From Glebionis coronaria (Eukaryota > Streptophyta > Magnoliopsida > Asterales > Asteraceae), in NCBI GenBank assembly GCA_025667525.1, contig CM046880.1, forward strand, positions 593,873,895 to 593,937,894: a stretch of DNA of 64,000 bases, written 5' to 3'. A model generated the notes under the pieces. The model was not told where the DNA came from and made no database searches. It saw only the letters and a list, made by a program, of their open reading frames with translations. The translations under genes were made by a program, and so were the position numbers. Positions 12,151-24,124 of the stretch are shown here, one piece after another; position 1 is the first letter of the stretch, and every line of letters starts with the position of its first letter.

Positions 12151-12247
12151 GAGTTAAAGGGCTGCGAATAATTTAATCACGCGTTGAAATTGTGATTATG
12201 AAGCACATACATATAATATGTCCTTTTTTTTTATGTTCGATCATTTA

Positions 12248-12621
12248 GGGCCCGTTTGGTACTTGTCTTTTTAAGCTCGGATATAACTTTGGCATTAAAT
12301 AAAATCGTTTGGTTATTTTTATAAAGAAAATTCTTGGGGTTGAGTCCCACTGACATACACTGTATACAATCTCTAGTGAAATATGGGTTTACAAACTTTG
12401 TGTGGTCCCACAATAATCTATCTCTCTGCATTTTATTTTCATTTGTAGTTTTATATAATAATAAACTTATATTTTAATCTACTTTTAATTAAAAATTAAT
12501 TTTTTCTCTTACCCAATCAAATCAAAACCCATATATAAAAACCTAACCCTAACTAATCCTAAACCTCCTACTTTATAAATCCACACCCAAAGTAAAACCC
12601 GATCTCAAACCAAACGGACTC
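12248..12621. mobile_element. Tourist-like (PIF/Harbinger) MITE, 374 bp
   Basis: The left end GGGCCCGTTTGGT and the inverted right end (GAGTCCGTTTGGT when reversed) match at 11 of 13 positions. A TTA trinucleotide abuts each end (12245-12247 and 12622-12624), the 3-bp duplication typical of PIF/Harbinger elements. There is no coding capacity. Confidence 0.75.
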
Positions 12622-12894
12622 TTAGTTTTGACCGGACAAATAAACGAATACGGACGTTTGAACGGACGAGTTTTCTTATTTGTGTTCATTTATTAAGAAA
12701 AGGAGGTATTCATGTCCGTTTATGTTCGTTTATAACCTTAGACACGGGATACCTTTGGATTTTTACCACAACATGACTGCCATTTAGCATCACTGTTTTG
12801 TGAAAAACACTAGACCCTAAAACTCTTGTTCGACACCAATTCTATTTGTGATCTATATTACATCATTTACTATCAAACATTTGTTACTCTATGC

Positions 12895-13010
12895 ATCACT
12901 GTTTTGTGGTAATGGCACTTACAAATTTAAGCTCAACTATAATAAAGCGGCAAAATTAACAAAAGCATCGTTAGTCTCACCGGATAACGTTCTTTAATTT
13001 AAGTTCATAA
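12895..13010 (+). repeat. Direct repeat, copy 2
   Basis: Diverged copy of 12025-12150; see that entry for the shared words. The flanks to 13500 hold no gene I can support. Confidence 0.6.
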
Positions 13011-13507
13011 ACGAAGGTTCAAATCCGGCTAAGCTTGCTTTGCTGTTTTTTGTTGTCTTTTTCTCAAAAGTCCGATGTTTGCCTACGGTTGACAGTGTTG
13101 TTATGTAGCATTCAACTTTGAGGTTGTAATTACTGTTTGTATTTAGGAAACTCATGTCACACATAGCTATGAGGATGTTTCAAATGTTGTTTTTGTCTTG
13201 TTGACATGGTTAGATTGAAGATTGCTTCAATAAGGTTTAGAAAGAATGCTTGTATCGATAAGCTCTTGCATACTTGAAAGATATCGACAATGGTTCGAAT
13301 GGAAGCTACTAAACGATGATCATAGATGTCACAATGGTTCGAATGCATCAATACACGAACCACTACTCTATAATGTTGCAAAGTAATTCATGATAAACAA
13401 ACGAAGATTCAGAGTTAGCAAAAACAAAGAAATTATTTCATAATATAGTACAAGATTTAAGACACTTGCATATCTTATTTTTAGCACTAAGCCACAATTA
13501 CATTATG

Positions 13508-13906
13508 TCAAACATTTGTGCCTTCAAACATGACAGGTTGTGGTAGGGGTGCGGCGCCACAATAGCCTCTAAGAATATCACCTTCTTCTGAAGTGAAACC
13601 AAGAGACGTAAGCATTGAAGGCCAGCATCCGTATGTTATTATACGAATGGCTCTACAACAATCCATTGTCAAGTAGCTGTCTCCGTTAAGTAAGAAAAGT
13701 ATGATTTCATTTGTGCACGACTTCAACTCAAGTAACGCGTTCCAACAGTCCATCAGCCCACCGTTGTCCTTTTCTCCGTTTATCCTGGAAACGAGGTCTT
13801 TCTCAGGCTTAATCTCGTGCATTTTCCGATCCGTTGAACCACTTTCGGAAGTAACAAGGCAGAATAGTAGGAGCAATGTGATGAGAAGAACCTTCATTTC
13901 AGCCAT
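13508..13906 (-). CDS. EC1-like egg cell-secreted protein (prolamin-like domain)
   Basis: This single-exon gene encodes a 132-aa secreted cysteine-rich protein. Residues about 4-20 (VLLITLLLLFCLVTS) are a signal peptide. The mature domain from residue ~54 has six cysteines in the EC1/prolamin-like (DUF1278) order: CWNALLELKSC, an NG motif, MDCCRAI, GCWPSML, LGFTSEEGDILRGYC. In Arabidopsis, EC1 proteins are stored in egg-cell vesicles and released on sperm arrival, which moves the fusogen HAP2/GCS1 to the sperm surface; they act redundantly. Intact, with a start methionine right after a plausible TATA box. A second in-frame methionine at codon 4 could also serve. The paralogue identity is not determinable here. 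Confidence 0.88.
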   Translation of the reverse strand: MAEMKVLLITLLLLFCLVTSESGSTDRKMHEIKPEKDLVSRINGEKDNGGLMDCWNALLELKSCTNEIILFLLNGDSYLTMDCCRAIRIITYGCWPSMLTSLGFTSEEGDILRGYCGAAPLPQPVMFEGTNV

Positions 13907-13954
13907 AGGAATGTAGGAGTTATCTCTAAATTATATCTAAATTTCTGTCAAGGG

Positions 13955-13962
13955 TATATATA
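13955..13962 (-). promoter_or_regulatory. TATA box of the EC1-like gene
   Basis: TATATATA lies about 50 bp upstream of the start codon on the coding strand, which would place transcription start some 20-25 bp before the ATG. No other promoter element is claimed. Confidence 0.55.
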
Positions 13963-14491
13963 ATGAACTGCGTGTCACGCATTCAATTCTTCGGTGCATC
14001 TGTAGAGACGCTATGTAACAGATAAAACTAATGGGTAGTTTAATGAAAGACAACCAAGGGATCACTATGTAACCATCCCATAATGCCAGTCCATTTAATG
14101 ATAGAAACCCAAAAGCTTAGAAAAATCAATAAAGGAAATTAACTACAGGTATTGATCATGGATTATCGTAACTGCAGTGATGGCGTTTGCTCGTTGCATA
14201 CTTGCGATTACTTTTTCGTAAGTCATGGGACCTTCATTTATTTATTCAAGAGCCAAGAGTTCAAATATTGAAATTGACTGCATCGTCAATCATGACGCAT
14301 TAACAATTTGAAAATAAAATAAAGTTTTTCGGAAGAAATATCATGACTTCAACTTCAAAACTGCAATATCTGAAAAGAACAATCTCCAGTGATGGTACAC
14401 ACTACTCTACACATGAACGTATACAAACGCCATTACACGATGGTCGATGGACAAACATCCCTTTTTCTCAAAATATCACGAGCTTCTAACA
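13963..14491. other. Intergenic: EC1-like promoter and EHD1 3' flank
   Basis: No reading frame or repeat of note. It holds the upstream region of the EC1-like gene on the left and the 3' untranslated region and end of EHD1 on the right; the two genes run in the same direction. Confidence 0.5.
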
Positions 14492-17400
14492 TTAGTCATA
14501 TGGGTTCCTGAAATTCTTCAATAGATCGGGAATGTCATACCCCAACATGTCATCGACCGTTTGGATCATTTTGGGCTTCAGTTTTTGGAAGTTGTCAAGA
14601 TTGTAACCGCCGAGTCTCTCCCTGAAGTTTTCAACATACGGAAAATCTCCTGCTGGTAGGTGATGCTCCCTTTGAACCTGTTACATTGATCAGGTAAGTA
14701 CGATAGCAAATATCATAAAGTTGAAAGATAAAGGGGTGAAGAGAACCTTTGCAAAAACGTCTTCAAGGTTATCAATGAGTTTTTGTTGAGCTTTAGCTTT
14801 GCCCATCATTGAGGGCATTTCTTTTTTTAAATGGCTAATGATAAAAGCGTGAATCTTGGCGGCTCTAGCACGTTTTACAAACTCGTTAATCTGTAAACAG
14901 AGAGACAAATATAATCAGGATTCCTGGTGCTAGTAATTTAGCTCTATGACAGAATAGAACGTCCAGCTATCTAATGGGTTGATTCAATTTATACATAATC
15001 TCCGCGGGTGAAACAGGTAAAATACAAAAAAGTGGCCCAACAATAAACAAATCAAGCTGGTTGACAAGGAACCGAAGTGTTTCTTCGATGCATACAACCT
15101 GCTAAATAATCTTAATGATATTAAATCTTAAATAAAAAAAATATCTGGGACACCATTTTAAGATAGGATAGTTCTGAAGAAGTTAAAAACAGGTGGTTTA
15201 GTCAACCAAGTTCGACGGGTGCTAAAACATAAATGTTTTGACTTTCAATCAGACGTGTTACCCCAACCCACCCACTTTTGCCATCTCTACAGGTGATCCG
15301 GTCGTTTAATGGACACCCAAGTTGGTCCATCAACTATATGCAAAAAGATGAGATGATCCAATAGAACGTGCAAAATATATTAAGAATTAAGAAACTTACT
15401 CTGCGATCACAAGCTTTCTTGGGTATGTCTTTCAAGTCACTAAGAAGATCCTCCTGCTCTTTCTCGAATAGCTCAGTCCCAAGTGGCCCAGCAGTAGCCG
15501 TATTAATAGGTTTGTCGTTGAAAGAACTGGCATTAAAAGTAAGTTTTAGACTGAGCAATCAAATGCAAAGGAGGGAACATAGTCGCTGAAAAACACTATA
15601 AAACAGAACCCTACACATTCTGGCCCAATGTATGTATACAAAATCAAAGTTAAGCATACCCGATATAAACACGCATAACCTCTGGAGTGTTAAGAACTTT
15701 ACCGAGGGACCACATAAGAGCTCCATACACCCTCATCAGCTGCAACACACAAAAGCCACTTATAAGCTTCAAAAACGGCAACAACTTAGCACAAACAAAC
15801 AAAGATCAAAACGGGAAATTTTTACTAGCGGAGTTAGCTTGACCCAAATAACTTTATGTCCATAAATTTTGCATGTTTTACAGATAACTTGGTATCCCAA
15901 AATGATCAAGAAAATCTAGTAATTCAATAAGATTATACTTATAAACAATACTAACTGATTACAAGTATAACCAATCAAGGTCTTTCATCTAGTAAGTCCT
16001 AGTACTATCTTCTCCAAGCTTGACTAATAGAATAAGGCAGGCGCTTAGCTTCAACTAGTTCAGCTTTACACGTTCAGAAGTGTGATCTGTGATGTGTAAA
16101 ATCACCAAACAGTATAATCTAATAAACATTCAGAGGAAATCCAATCTTTCATACCTGTTGGGTATCAACCTGATCAGCCTTGTTCAAGACCACGCGTATT
16201 TTATCATCATTTCCTCTTAGGGATGCTATGACACGTTTGAACTCGTCGCTGATATCAAGCTTGTGAGGATCAAAGAGAAGCAAGATCAGATCACATTTTG
16301 CAGCGAACCATGACGTGACACCTGTAAAGTCATAGCTTCTTTGTGTTCTTTGCTTTTCGCCGGACAATACTCCAGGAGTGTCTACAAATGTAATATGCTC
16401 CAGCAGCTTTATATAGGAAAACAAGGCATACAGTTAGCATCGGAGAAGATCATGATATATCTAACACAGATAAGTTGAGGAAATTCACGAATTATACTCT
16501 TGTTAAAGTTCTCAGTTACAAAATGTGCCAATTTCTCAAGTTTGTCCCAAAATGATCAAAAAGAGTACATTCGGGACGGCAATTTAGTTAAATTTGTAAT
16601 TCGCCCTAAGTTTTGGCATCGTAACTAACCGGATGTGGCATTTGCGAACACTCGAACTTCGACAAGAATGCAGTTCCAAAATTAGTTAAACCGCTATATG
16701 GCATATCAGCTTGAACAGCCACAGTATTCCCGGGAATACTTCTTTCATCGGGTCCATTCTGTGAAGAGGAAAGTGTAAGCTTTTAGTTACAGCGATATTC
16801 CATAATGTGTTGGTCGAAGACGATAAATCAGATAGTCATGTGTAATAAATTATATTTGACAGAAAACATAAGCATCCTATGAAGATTGGAAATCAAGTCC
16901 AACAAAATACAAGGAATTGCAAGGATTACGGAATGTCATATACAGAAACATATGAGTGACAACTACCGCTATTTAGAGAATTTCCTAATTTTTGTTGAGA
17001 AAATTAACACTCTCGTGTGTCATAGTCTAATTACATCTCATGCAATGAGCTATTTGTTGTTTCTAGCCAGCTTTAAAAAAGTTTCAATCTGCAAAACAAT
17101 AAGCTCTCGGCAATTTTGCCTATTTACGTTTATACTCTTTCACTATGGCGTATGGAAATTTGGTCCCACAACATTTAGCTTCTGTCAAATGAATCCATGG
17201 GTGTGCATAAACAGTGTAGAGCTATTTCTGACATCCTTCTAAAATTAACCCTGCTAGAATGCACCCGGTGATGAAGTTGATGGGTTGAAGATACGACATA
17301 TAGTAATAGCTTTCAATCAGTTTTGTGTTATTAAACTTATGCAGTTGATATATTGATTTCTGTCATTAAACTTAGTTGTTTAACGTCATCCTAGAACTGT

Positions 17401-20400
17401 TAGAACCATGTATCTACACACGAACAGATAACTGGAAGCAAGGTACTTGAAAGATCGTACGAAATGAAGAAGAGGCATACCATAACCACAACAAATCTAT
17501 CTGTTGTCGGCTCAGGTCCAATATGAGCTCCTGTTAAAAAGATGGACAATAATTAGACATATAATCCGTAACAGACAGGAGACACACACACACACACACA
17601 GACAAAGTGAACAACTTGCCTGGATAACTACTTCTAAGCAAATGCTTGATGAATGTCGTTTTCCCTGTCGAGTATTGACCCAAAAGCATCACCATGGGTT
17701 TGGCATCAAAATCGCTGTTGGTCTAGAGAAACAAAAAAGTCAACATAATAATAGTAAGTATGAAACCATGTACAAAAAGAATAGGGAATAATAGGTTTAC
17801 AGTTCAACTATATTACGATACAGATTACTCACCAATAAGGGAGAAACAAAATCATTGAACTGATATGTTTGTTCTAAAGGTTTCAGCTTCTGAATGTAGA
17901 GTTTCTTCAGCCCATCAATGATTGACGTAACATTACTCAATGAAACCTAGCAGACAGTATTACAATGGAATAAAGACATGATGCTTACGACGCAACCAAC
18001 GATATATGCAGAAAACTAAATAAAAAATGAGATAACAATAAATATAATACTAAAAAGGGGATAATAATATATTAAGCTGGTGTAGGAAAATATGACAATA
18101 GCTTGTACTGTTTGAACCCATGGCAACAAAACAAGAAAAAGATCTCGAGTTCACAGCTGTATAGCTGGTAACACTTTTAAACGTTTATAGACCTCATTAA
18201 ACTTTATGTAGAAAAAGATTATACTGCCTACCTTCTTTGCAGACTTTGACGAAGTAAACCAACTGGAAGATGGAGAAGTCTGAACCTCAGGACTACCTGA
18301 ATCAATGTTACGAGTTAACATCAAAGAAATGTAGACACTCAACTGTCTTACTAATGGTAGAGGCGTAGAGCATTAAATGTCATTACCATTCGATTCAAAA
18401 TCGCTTTTTGACCGCTTTTTCTTCTGCATAAATTGTTAAACAAATTGCTGTTAGAAAAGATCAATTTCTACATTCTAGGCTCATAGTAGCCCTGCTGCTT
18501 TAAATTTAATGTTAAACTGAGAGGAAGGTATACATACAGCTATGAAGGCGTCCAGACCGTCCAATGTCGGTGGGTGCAGATATTCAAAATCAACTGTATT
18601 GAAAAGAGAAAAGAAACATGTACCAAATAAAGACGATCAAATGTCTATACATTGTAAAAAGAAAAATATAACTCACTACACTTCTTACCATCAGATTGTA
18701 AGATGTCACTACGTAACACTTGTCCTGCTTGGGCCAGAGAAATCAACTGCGATCACCACATAAGACGTCATGTGCGGAGAAATAGTGGATTTAATAATAA
18801 GAATAAAAAATGCTATAACAAACTACCTGCATTGCTGTAACGAACTCTTTAAAGCCAAGATAGCCTTGCCGTCTAGAATCTGCTATCGCCCACACCTAAA
18901 GAAATCGCAAGAGAATGTCAGTAAACAAGTCGGTAGAATAGAAGAAAAGCAAAAACTATCTAAAAAGGTTTCAACAGTGTCCTGTACTACTGACGATGCT
19001 TATACTGTTAGGTACACTATGTTTGGCCATTAAACACGTGAAGAAGAAAAAAAGAAACAATGTGGTTGATGCATTAAGAAACAGTTTGTCATATATACAA
19101 GCTATTTCAGGTTTCACTTACATTTCCTAAAGAACGTCAACTATCAGATGTCAGGCTCTTCCCAAGTTCCCAGTTATAGGTATTATTTTCACCAACTTTC
19201 TTAAAGTTAAGCCTGTAAGATGTCTCTTATTTGGTCCAATGTTGTTTATATTCTAATTTTTTCAACAGGATAAGTCTATCTAGTATCTCCCCACCCACAT
19301 CAGTTAATCATGAAAGGTATCTTAATGTATTTAAACGCCACATTATAAGCATGTTGAAGTCATAAATCCCATTAACTAAAATGAATAAGATACTTAACTA
19401 ACAGGAGGTCTTTGCCTCTTTAAGTAAACTTTGGTGAGTTTGTGTCAACTAATTTATGGGGCTACGAGCTTATAAACTAGAGCTTATGAGGTTAGATAAG
19501 TTCATAAGCTACTAAAAGATGAGCTTATTGGCTTTTTGAATTTTTAAATAAGCTAAAATCAACACCCCTTTAAGCTTAAGAGCTAAGGCATAACCAGTAA
19601 GCCTGGATTTGTAGCTAACTTGCTTTCATTCCCGCAAAAAACCTAATAAGCTTTTATCATGAGCTAACCCTAACATTCTTTTAAGGTTTATTGTATTAAT
19701 TAACAGAACTGGCAATAATCACAACAAATAGAACGACCTCATACTTTGTTGTCTAGCTATTAATTTCATTAAGTTGTTAAAATTCTACTTTTTTCACTAG
19801 GGTAAGCATGTGCCTATCTAGTATCTGCATTATTTTATCAAGGAGTATGTGTAACCCAATTACAGTTTTAAAACCAATAAGTGTTTTATCTTTACTAAAT
19901 CGCCATTATATATCAATGAGTTGCAATAACAGAGTCTACGACATCCATAAACCTTATTAACTAAAATCAAAAGAAACTCATATCTTACGAGGGGTAGCTT
20001 TAGCACAGAAGTTAGAACATAAGCGTATTGGCTATTTATCACACAAATAAGCTGATAAGCTTTTAGAATTAGCTTTACCAGACACTTGTTGTAACTTTAT
20101 TTTGCTTTGATAAGGAAATAAGCTAGATGGTGTCTGGATTAGCTAAATATTACGGGTTTATCAGGTTACTGAGATTTGAACAAACGGATAAGTGAGCTTA
20201 TGAACTAATACTTATGACTTATTTAAGTCCACAAGCTCAAGTTAATAGGCTCATAAGATCCTGGTAAGCTTATCAGCTTTCCCAAATCTCCATGAGACAA
20301 TAATATTTTAGATAATCCAAACACCCACGTACTAATATAAAACAAACTACGGTCACTATCGAGAGGCTACGTTTACCAAAACAACAACCACAAACACAAA

Positions 20401-22523
20401 GCCTACGGCATTGTTCCACGTCATCACACATAACTTAAACCTAAAGTTTCCTCACATGCTATCATCAATTCACCATCACCACAAACATCAATACTTCAAG
20501 TTCATTTAACAACAATAAAAAAAAGTAAAACAAACAAGCTTGTAAGCCACTATAACTGAGCTTATTTATAATTCGAAAAGCTAGTAAGCTCTTGTTAATC
20601 TGCTTATGCACTAATCAACTTGACCTTCTCAGCTCAAATGAGCAACAAACCACTATAAACGAGCGTAGAGTTTTTTATAGTTTGAATAAGCTCCTAATCC
20701 CATCAAAAAGGCTAAAACAAACACCTCCTAACAATTTATAAATTAAGCTTATTCACTGTTGTCCACATAAAAATGGTCTGACACAAACACTTATTATCAG
20801 CTTATTATTATGTTTTAATATGACAATTAGCTAGTAATAATCTCCACAGAGAAAATAAGGTAACGCTCATAACCTAGACGCTAACTTTGCAACCAAAGTA
20901 CCAAACACATTAAAAGTTAATTGTAAGAAATAAAAAATCAGGGGGACACGAATAGAAAGACCTGCTTGAAATCATGTCCAGATAAACCATGGGTTACTGA
21001 GATTTCGATAAGCGGATAAGTGAGCTTATGACTTATCTAAGTCCATGAGCTCAAGTAAATCGTCTCATAAGCTCACTGTGAGCTTATGGAATCTCCATAA
21101 CGCTCGCTATCCAGCAGCTACAATTACCAAAACAACAACCGCAAACACTAATATTTTACATAGTCCTAAGTGAACTTATGGCTTATCTCAGGACGCGAGT
21201 CCATAATCTCATATCCGCTTTTCCAAATCTCAATAAGCCGATAACATTTTAGATAATCCAAACACTCCCTTACTCACATAAAAAGGGTACACTCAAGCTT
21301 AGCAACACAACAACCGCAAACTGTTCCACATCATCACAATTCACACATAACTATAACACTTAAAGCAAAACAGTAATTACACAAGTAAACAAAGCTCAAA
21401 CTCAGCTCACACTCGTTATCCGGGTAACTTTAGCAAAACAACAAACACAAACACTAGGCCATTGTTCCACGTCATCACATCACACATACTGTAACACTTA
21501 ACCCTAATTTCTACATTAGGCAAGTAAATGAAGCTGACACTCGTTATCTGGCTACTAACTTTACCAAAACAACAACCGCAAACACAAACACTACCGTAAC
21601 ACTTAAACCTAAACACTACATTACGCAAGTAAACAAAGCTGACACTCATTATATGTAACTTAACCAAAACAACAACCAGAAACACTAGGCCATTGTTCCA
21701 CATCATGACACATAGTCACATACTGTAACACTTAAAACCTAAACACTAGATTAGGCAAGTAAACGAAGCTGACACTCGTTATCCGGCTACTAACTATACC
21801 AAAACAACAACCACAAACACAAACACATAACTGTAACACTTAAAGCAAAACAGTAGATTAGCAAGTAAACTTAGCTGACACTCGTTATCTGGCTAGTAAC
21901 TATACCAAAACAACAACCGCAAACGCAACACTTAAAGCTAAACAGTAGATTACGCAAGTAAACGAAGGTCACACTCGTTATCCGGCTAGTAACTATACCA
22001 AAACAACAACCGCAAACGCAAGACTTAAAGCAAAACAGTAGATTACGCAAGTAAACTCAGCTGACACTCGTTATCCGGCTACTAAGTTTACCAAAACAAC
22101 AACCGCAAACACATAACTGTAACACTTAAAGCAAAACAGTAGATTACGCAAGTAAACGAAGCTCCGGCTAGTAACTTAACCAAAACAACAACCACAAACA
22201 CTACGCGATTGTTCGAGACATCCTCATTATATATAAAAATAAAATGAATAAAGAAATAAGCACCTGCTTGAGATCGTGTCCGGATAAACCGGACATAACG
22301 AAGAAAGTTTTCGCATCGCCTCCGGTTATCCTTCCATCGCCATCTACAATAATAAAATAAATTAAAATAAAAAAAATAAAAAAAAATAAAAAAATTAATT
22401 AAATCTTATAAAAATAAATAAATAAATAAAAAGTGGACCTGAATCAGCGAGATTGAACCAATCGGTGTAGACTTTCTGATGTTCAGCTGAACATCTACTA
22501 AGCGACGATGAATCGAACTCCAT
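14492..22523 (-). CDS. EHD1: EH domain-containing dynamin-like protein, EHD1 type, 16 exons
   Basis: EHD proteins are membrane-remodelling, nucleotide-binding ATPases/GTPases of endocytic recycling. Coding exons: 22439-22523, 22264-22343, 18827-18895, 18689-18746, 18538-18593, 18387-18423, 18232-18296, 17833-17946, 17620-17722, 17481-17530, 16630-16758, 16155-16406, 15660-15739, 15400-15526, 14747-14890, 14492-14677. They join in phase to 544 aa (about 545 recalled for Arabidopsis EHD1). The plant order is seen: N-terminal EH domain with EF-hand loop (residues 27-38, DSDGDGRITGGD), a basic KKKRSK at 117-122, then the dynamin-type nucleotide domain with P-loop GQYSTGKT (203-210), DTPG (291-294) and NKAD (357-360), and a helical C-terminus ending NPYD. 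All introns are GT-AG except intron 9 (GC-AG). No defect is seen. Confidence 0.95.
17618..17619 (-). other. EHD1: Non-canonical GC splice donor of EHD1 intron 9
   Basis: Exon 9 ends CCAG followed by GCAAGT, and the next exon begins GAGCTC after TTAACAG. Only the GC donor keeps the reading frame (P-G-A-H-I-G); the GT four bases further would shift the frame to an early stop. GC-AG introns form a small minority of plant introns and usually have an otherwise strong donor, as here. Confidence 0.85.
18896..22263 (-). other. EHD1: Giant intron 2 of EHD1 (3,368 bp), repeat-filled
   Basis: The other EHD1 introns are mostly 80-900 bp. This one has a normal donor (CAG|GTGCTT) and acceptor (TTTAG|GTG). 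About 19440-20300 and 20980-21110 carry AT-rich segments full of GCTTAT/ATAAGC words and diverged copies of each other (for example GGATAAGTGAGCTTATGA), probably decayed hAT-type MITEs; a tandem array fills 21300-22210. Nothing coding was found. Confidence 0.8.
21300..22210 (+). repeat. Minisatellite of 93-130-bp units in EHD1 intron 2
   Basis: The anchor ACTCGTTATC or a close variant recurs at 21411, 21539, 21643, 21773, 21879, 21972 and 22065, and each unit contains CCAAAACAACAACC and CAAGTAAAC. Long units (about 128-130 bp) carry an extra block with CCATTGTTCCA; short units (93 bp) lack it. Older single copies of the CCAAAACAACAACC block lie near 20375 and 21130. Confidence 0.85.
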
Positions 22524-22988
22524 TTGATGATTTGGAGCCCTAATTTTAATTTGATTTGATTATGGGGATGGATCACCGACAAACAGTGATGATTGATGAG
22601 TGGATTTGAAGATATTTATTTTTTTGGGGGTTTTTGACGTGTGAGGGGCGCCAAAGGCCTGCCTTTGAGTGTGTGATTATTTGTTAGAATGAGTTTTTGG
22701 GCTTTTATATTTTTTTTATTTTGGGGATTACGTGTTTTTTTCTTTTTAATACCTTTGATGATAAATGACGCTAAATGACGGTATATAACGATAACTAATT
22801 TCTATATGCAAATTTATGGTTTTGGTATCACGTCTAAATGCACCATTAGGTGTTTTGTTACGGGACTGAATCGAGTAAAATTGTTCGTTATATTATTTTT
22901 AGCTTTGTTAGTTTTTTTAGTTTTAATAAGTTAGCGTTTAGTTATTACGGAGTAACTTTACAAAACACGCGTGAAAAAAAAACATTTA
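22524..22988 (-). promoter_or_regulatory. EHD1 upstream region
   Basis: Holds the 5' untranslated region and promoter of EHD1. No canonical TATA box is evident; AATAAATATC (minus strand, about 22610) is the nearest. GCGCCAAA at 22648-22655 matches the E2F consensus GCGSSAAA, but a single match by chance is likely. Confidence 0.4.
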
Positions 22989-23300
22989 GGTTAGGCACAA
23001 CGCTGCCGTGTTTTTTCGGTCGGCAGTCGGTCGCGACCGAGTCGCCCGTTGCGGTGATTCGGTTGCCGGACTAGATCGAGCACAATTCGACTCCACAGAC
23101 GAATGATTTGGAAAAAATTGGGTTGTGGTTGTGTTTGTATTTGTGTATAAAAAAGATTTAAAATTTAAACCATATACCATAAAAAGAAACGTAAACAATT
23201 TTTATTCAAAATTTAAAAAATTTATTCCATACTAAAACATGAAAATATTGAAAATACTGAAATTGGAATACAATAGGATATGAAATACAATTGAAATATA

Positions 23301-23909
23301 TTAGTCAGTTCCCGGATCCGAATCCGAAAACTGACCAGGTAACTCCCAACGCATTGTTTTTTCTTCATCTTCTTCCGCCATAATTTGTGTCTCAAACTCC
23401 CTTCTTTCTCTTTCTTCTTCTTCCAGAGTTTGTCTCAACACTTTTTGATCTAGGTATAATTGATACACCTCATTGTCAGTCATTCTGCCATCTGAGTCGT
23501 TTCGAATTGGAAAGGGTAGATCGGGCGAATCATTTCTGCTTCGGTGTTGTTGCGACGAAGAACCGATATGAGTTGTTTGAGATTGGGACGAAGAACCCAA
23601 GTTATTCAACCATTTAGTATTTTCTTCAATTCTAGCCTCCAATTTTATCGACTTTCTAAATAAAGATATCCAGAAGGTGAAATCGATATCAGATTGATTT
23701 CTAAAATACGTGTCGATTAAATGATGCTTCTGTGGGGAGAGATCACGGCATTTCTCACATTTCGTGCGCAATTTCGTATTTTCTTCGAACGCAGCATCGA
23801 AATCATCACCTAACTTCGTAAGCTCATCGTAACGACGTTGTTGTTGAATTATTTGTTTCTGAATCATAACCATAATCTCGGCTTCGGTATGTGGGATTGA
23901 GTATGCCAT
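23301..23909 (-). CDS. Hypothetical 202-aa coiled-coil protein encoded by Harbinger-like element
   Basis: I do not recognise this protein. It starts MAYSIPHTEAEIMVMIQKQ, has a helical, charged N-terminal half (QQQRRYDELTKLGDDFDAAF), a C-x2-C pair (CEKC) near residue 55, a serine/glutamine-rich middle (residues ~105-130), and an acidic helical C-terminus (LEEEERERREFETQI) ending SDSDPGTD. The frame is intact, unlike nearly all other element genes in this window. It lies inside TTA-flanked inverted repeats, so it may be the accessory (ORF1-like) protein of a PIF/Harbinger element or a captured host gene. No Myb/SANT tryptophan pattern and no DDE transposase motifs are present. Confidence 0.6.
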   Translation of the reverse strand: MAYSIPHTEAEIMVMIQKQIIQQQRRYDELTKLGDDFDAAFEENTKLRTKCEKCRDLSPQKHHLIDTYFRNQSDIDFTFWISLFRKSIKLEARIEENTKWLNNLGSSSQSQTTHIGSSSQQHRSRNDSPDLPFPIRNDSDGRMTDNEVYQLYLDQKVLRQTLEEEERERREFETQIMAEEDEEKTMRWELPGQFSDSDPGTD

Positions 23910-23996
23910 TTTTTATTTCTGAATATGTGTGTGAAAAAACAGAGTTGCGTGAGAAAATATTGAGTTGTTTGTGAAAAAATGTGTGTGAAAACGTGG

Positions 23997-24004
23997 TATT
24001 TATA
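23997..24004 (-). promoter_or_regulatory. TATA box of the 202-aa ORF
   Basis: TATAAATA on the minus strand about 90 bp upstream of the start codon, inside the transposable element, suggesting the element carries its own promoter. Confidence 0.55.
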
Positions 24005-24124
24005 AAGAGAAAATAATGATTTAAAAAAAAATTCAACTAGGTCGCCGAGCTGTGGCAAATAGGTCGCATAAGTCGTCGGAGAAAAAATCTAGGTCGCGAT
24101 TGAATAGCGTTGTGCCTAGCCTTA

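Larger units (their letters stand above)
22989..24121. mobile_element. PIF/Harbinger-like element carrying one intact ORF, no transposase
   Basis: The ends GGTTAGGCACAACGCT and, inverted, GGCTAGGCACAACGCT match at 15 of 16 positions and are each flanked by TTA (22986-22988 and 24122-24124), as expected for PIF/Harbinger. Near the ends the motif AGGTCGC or GGTCGCGA recurs (23029, 24039, 24060, 24091), a possible transposase-binding subterminal repeat. The 1,133-bp interior holds a single 202-codon ORF with its own TATA box on the minus strand. Confidence 0.8.

Noticed and set aside
16886..17242. 118-codon plus-strand frame within EHD1.
   Set aside because: It lies in intron 10 of EHD1 on the opposite strand, with no recognisable features.
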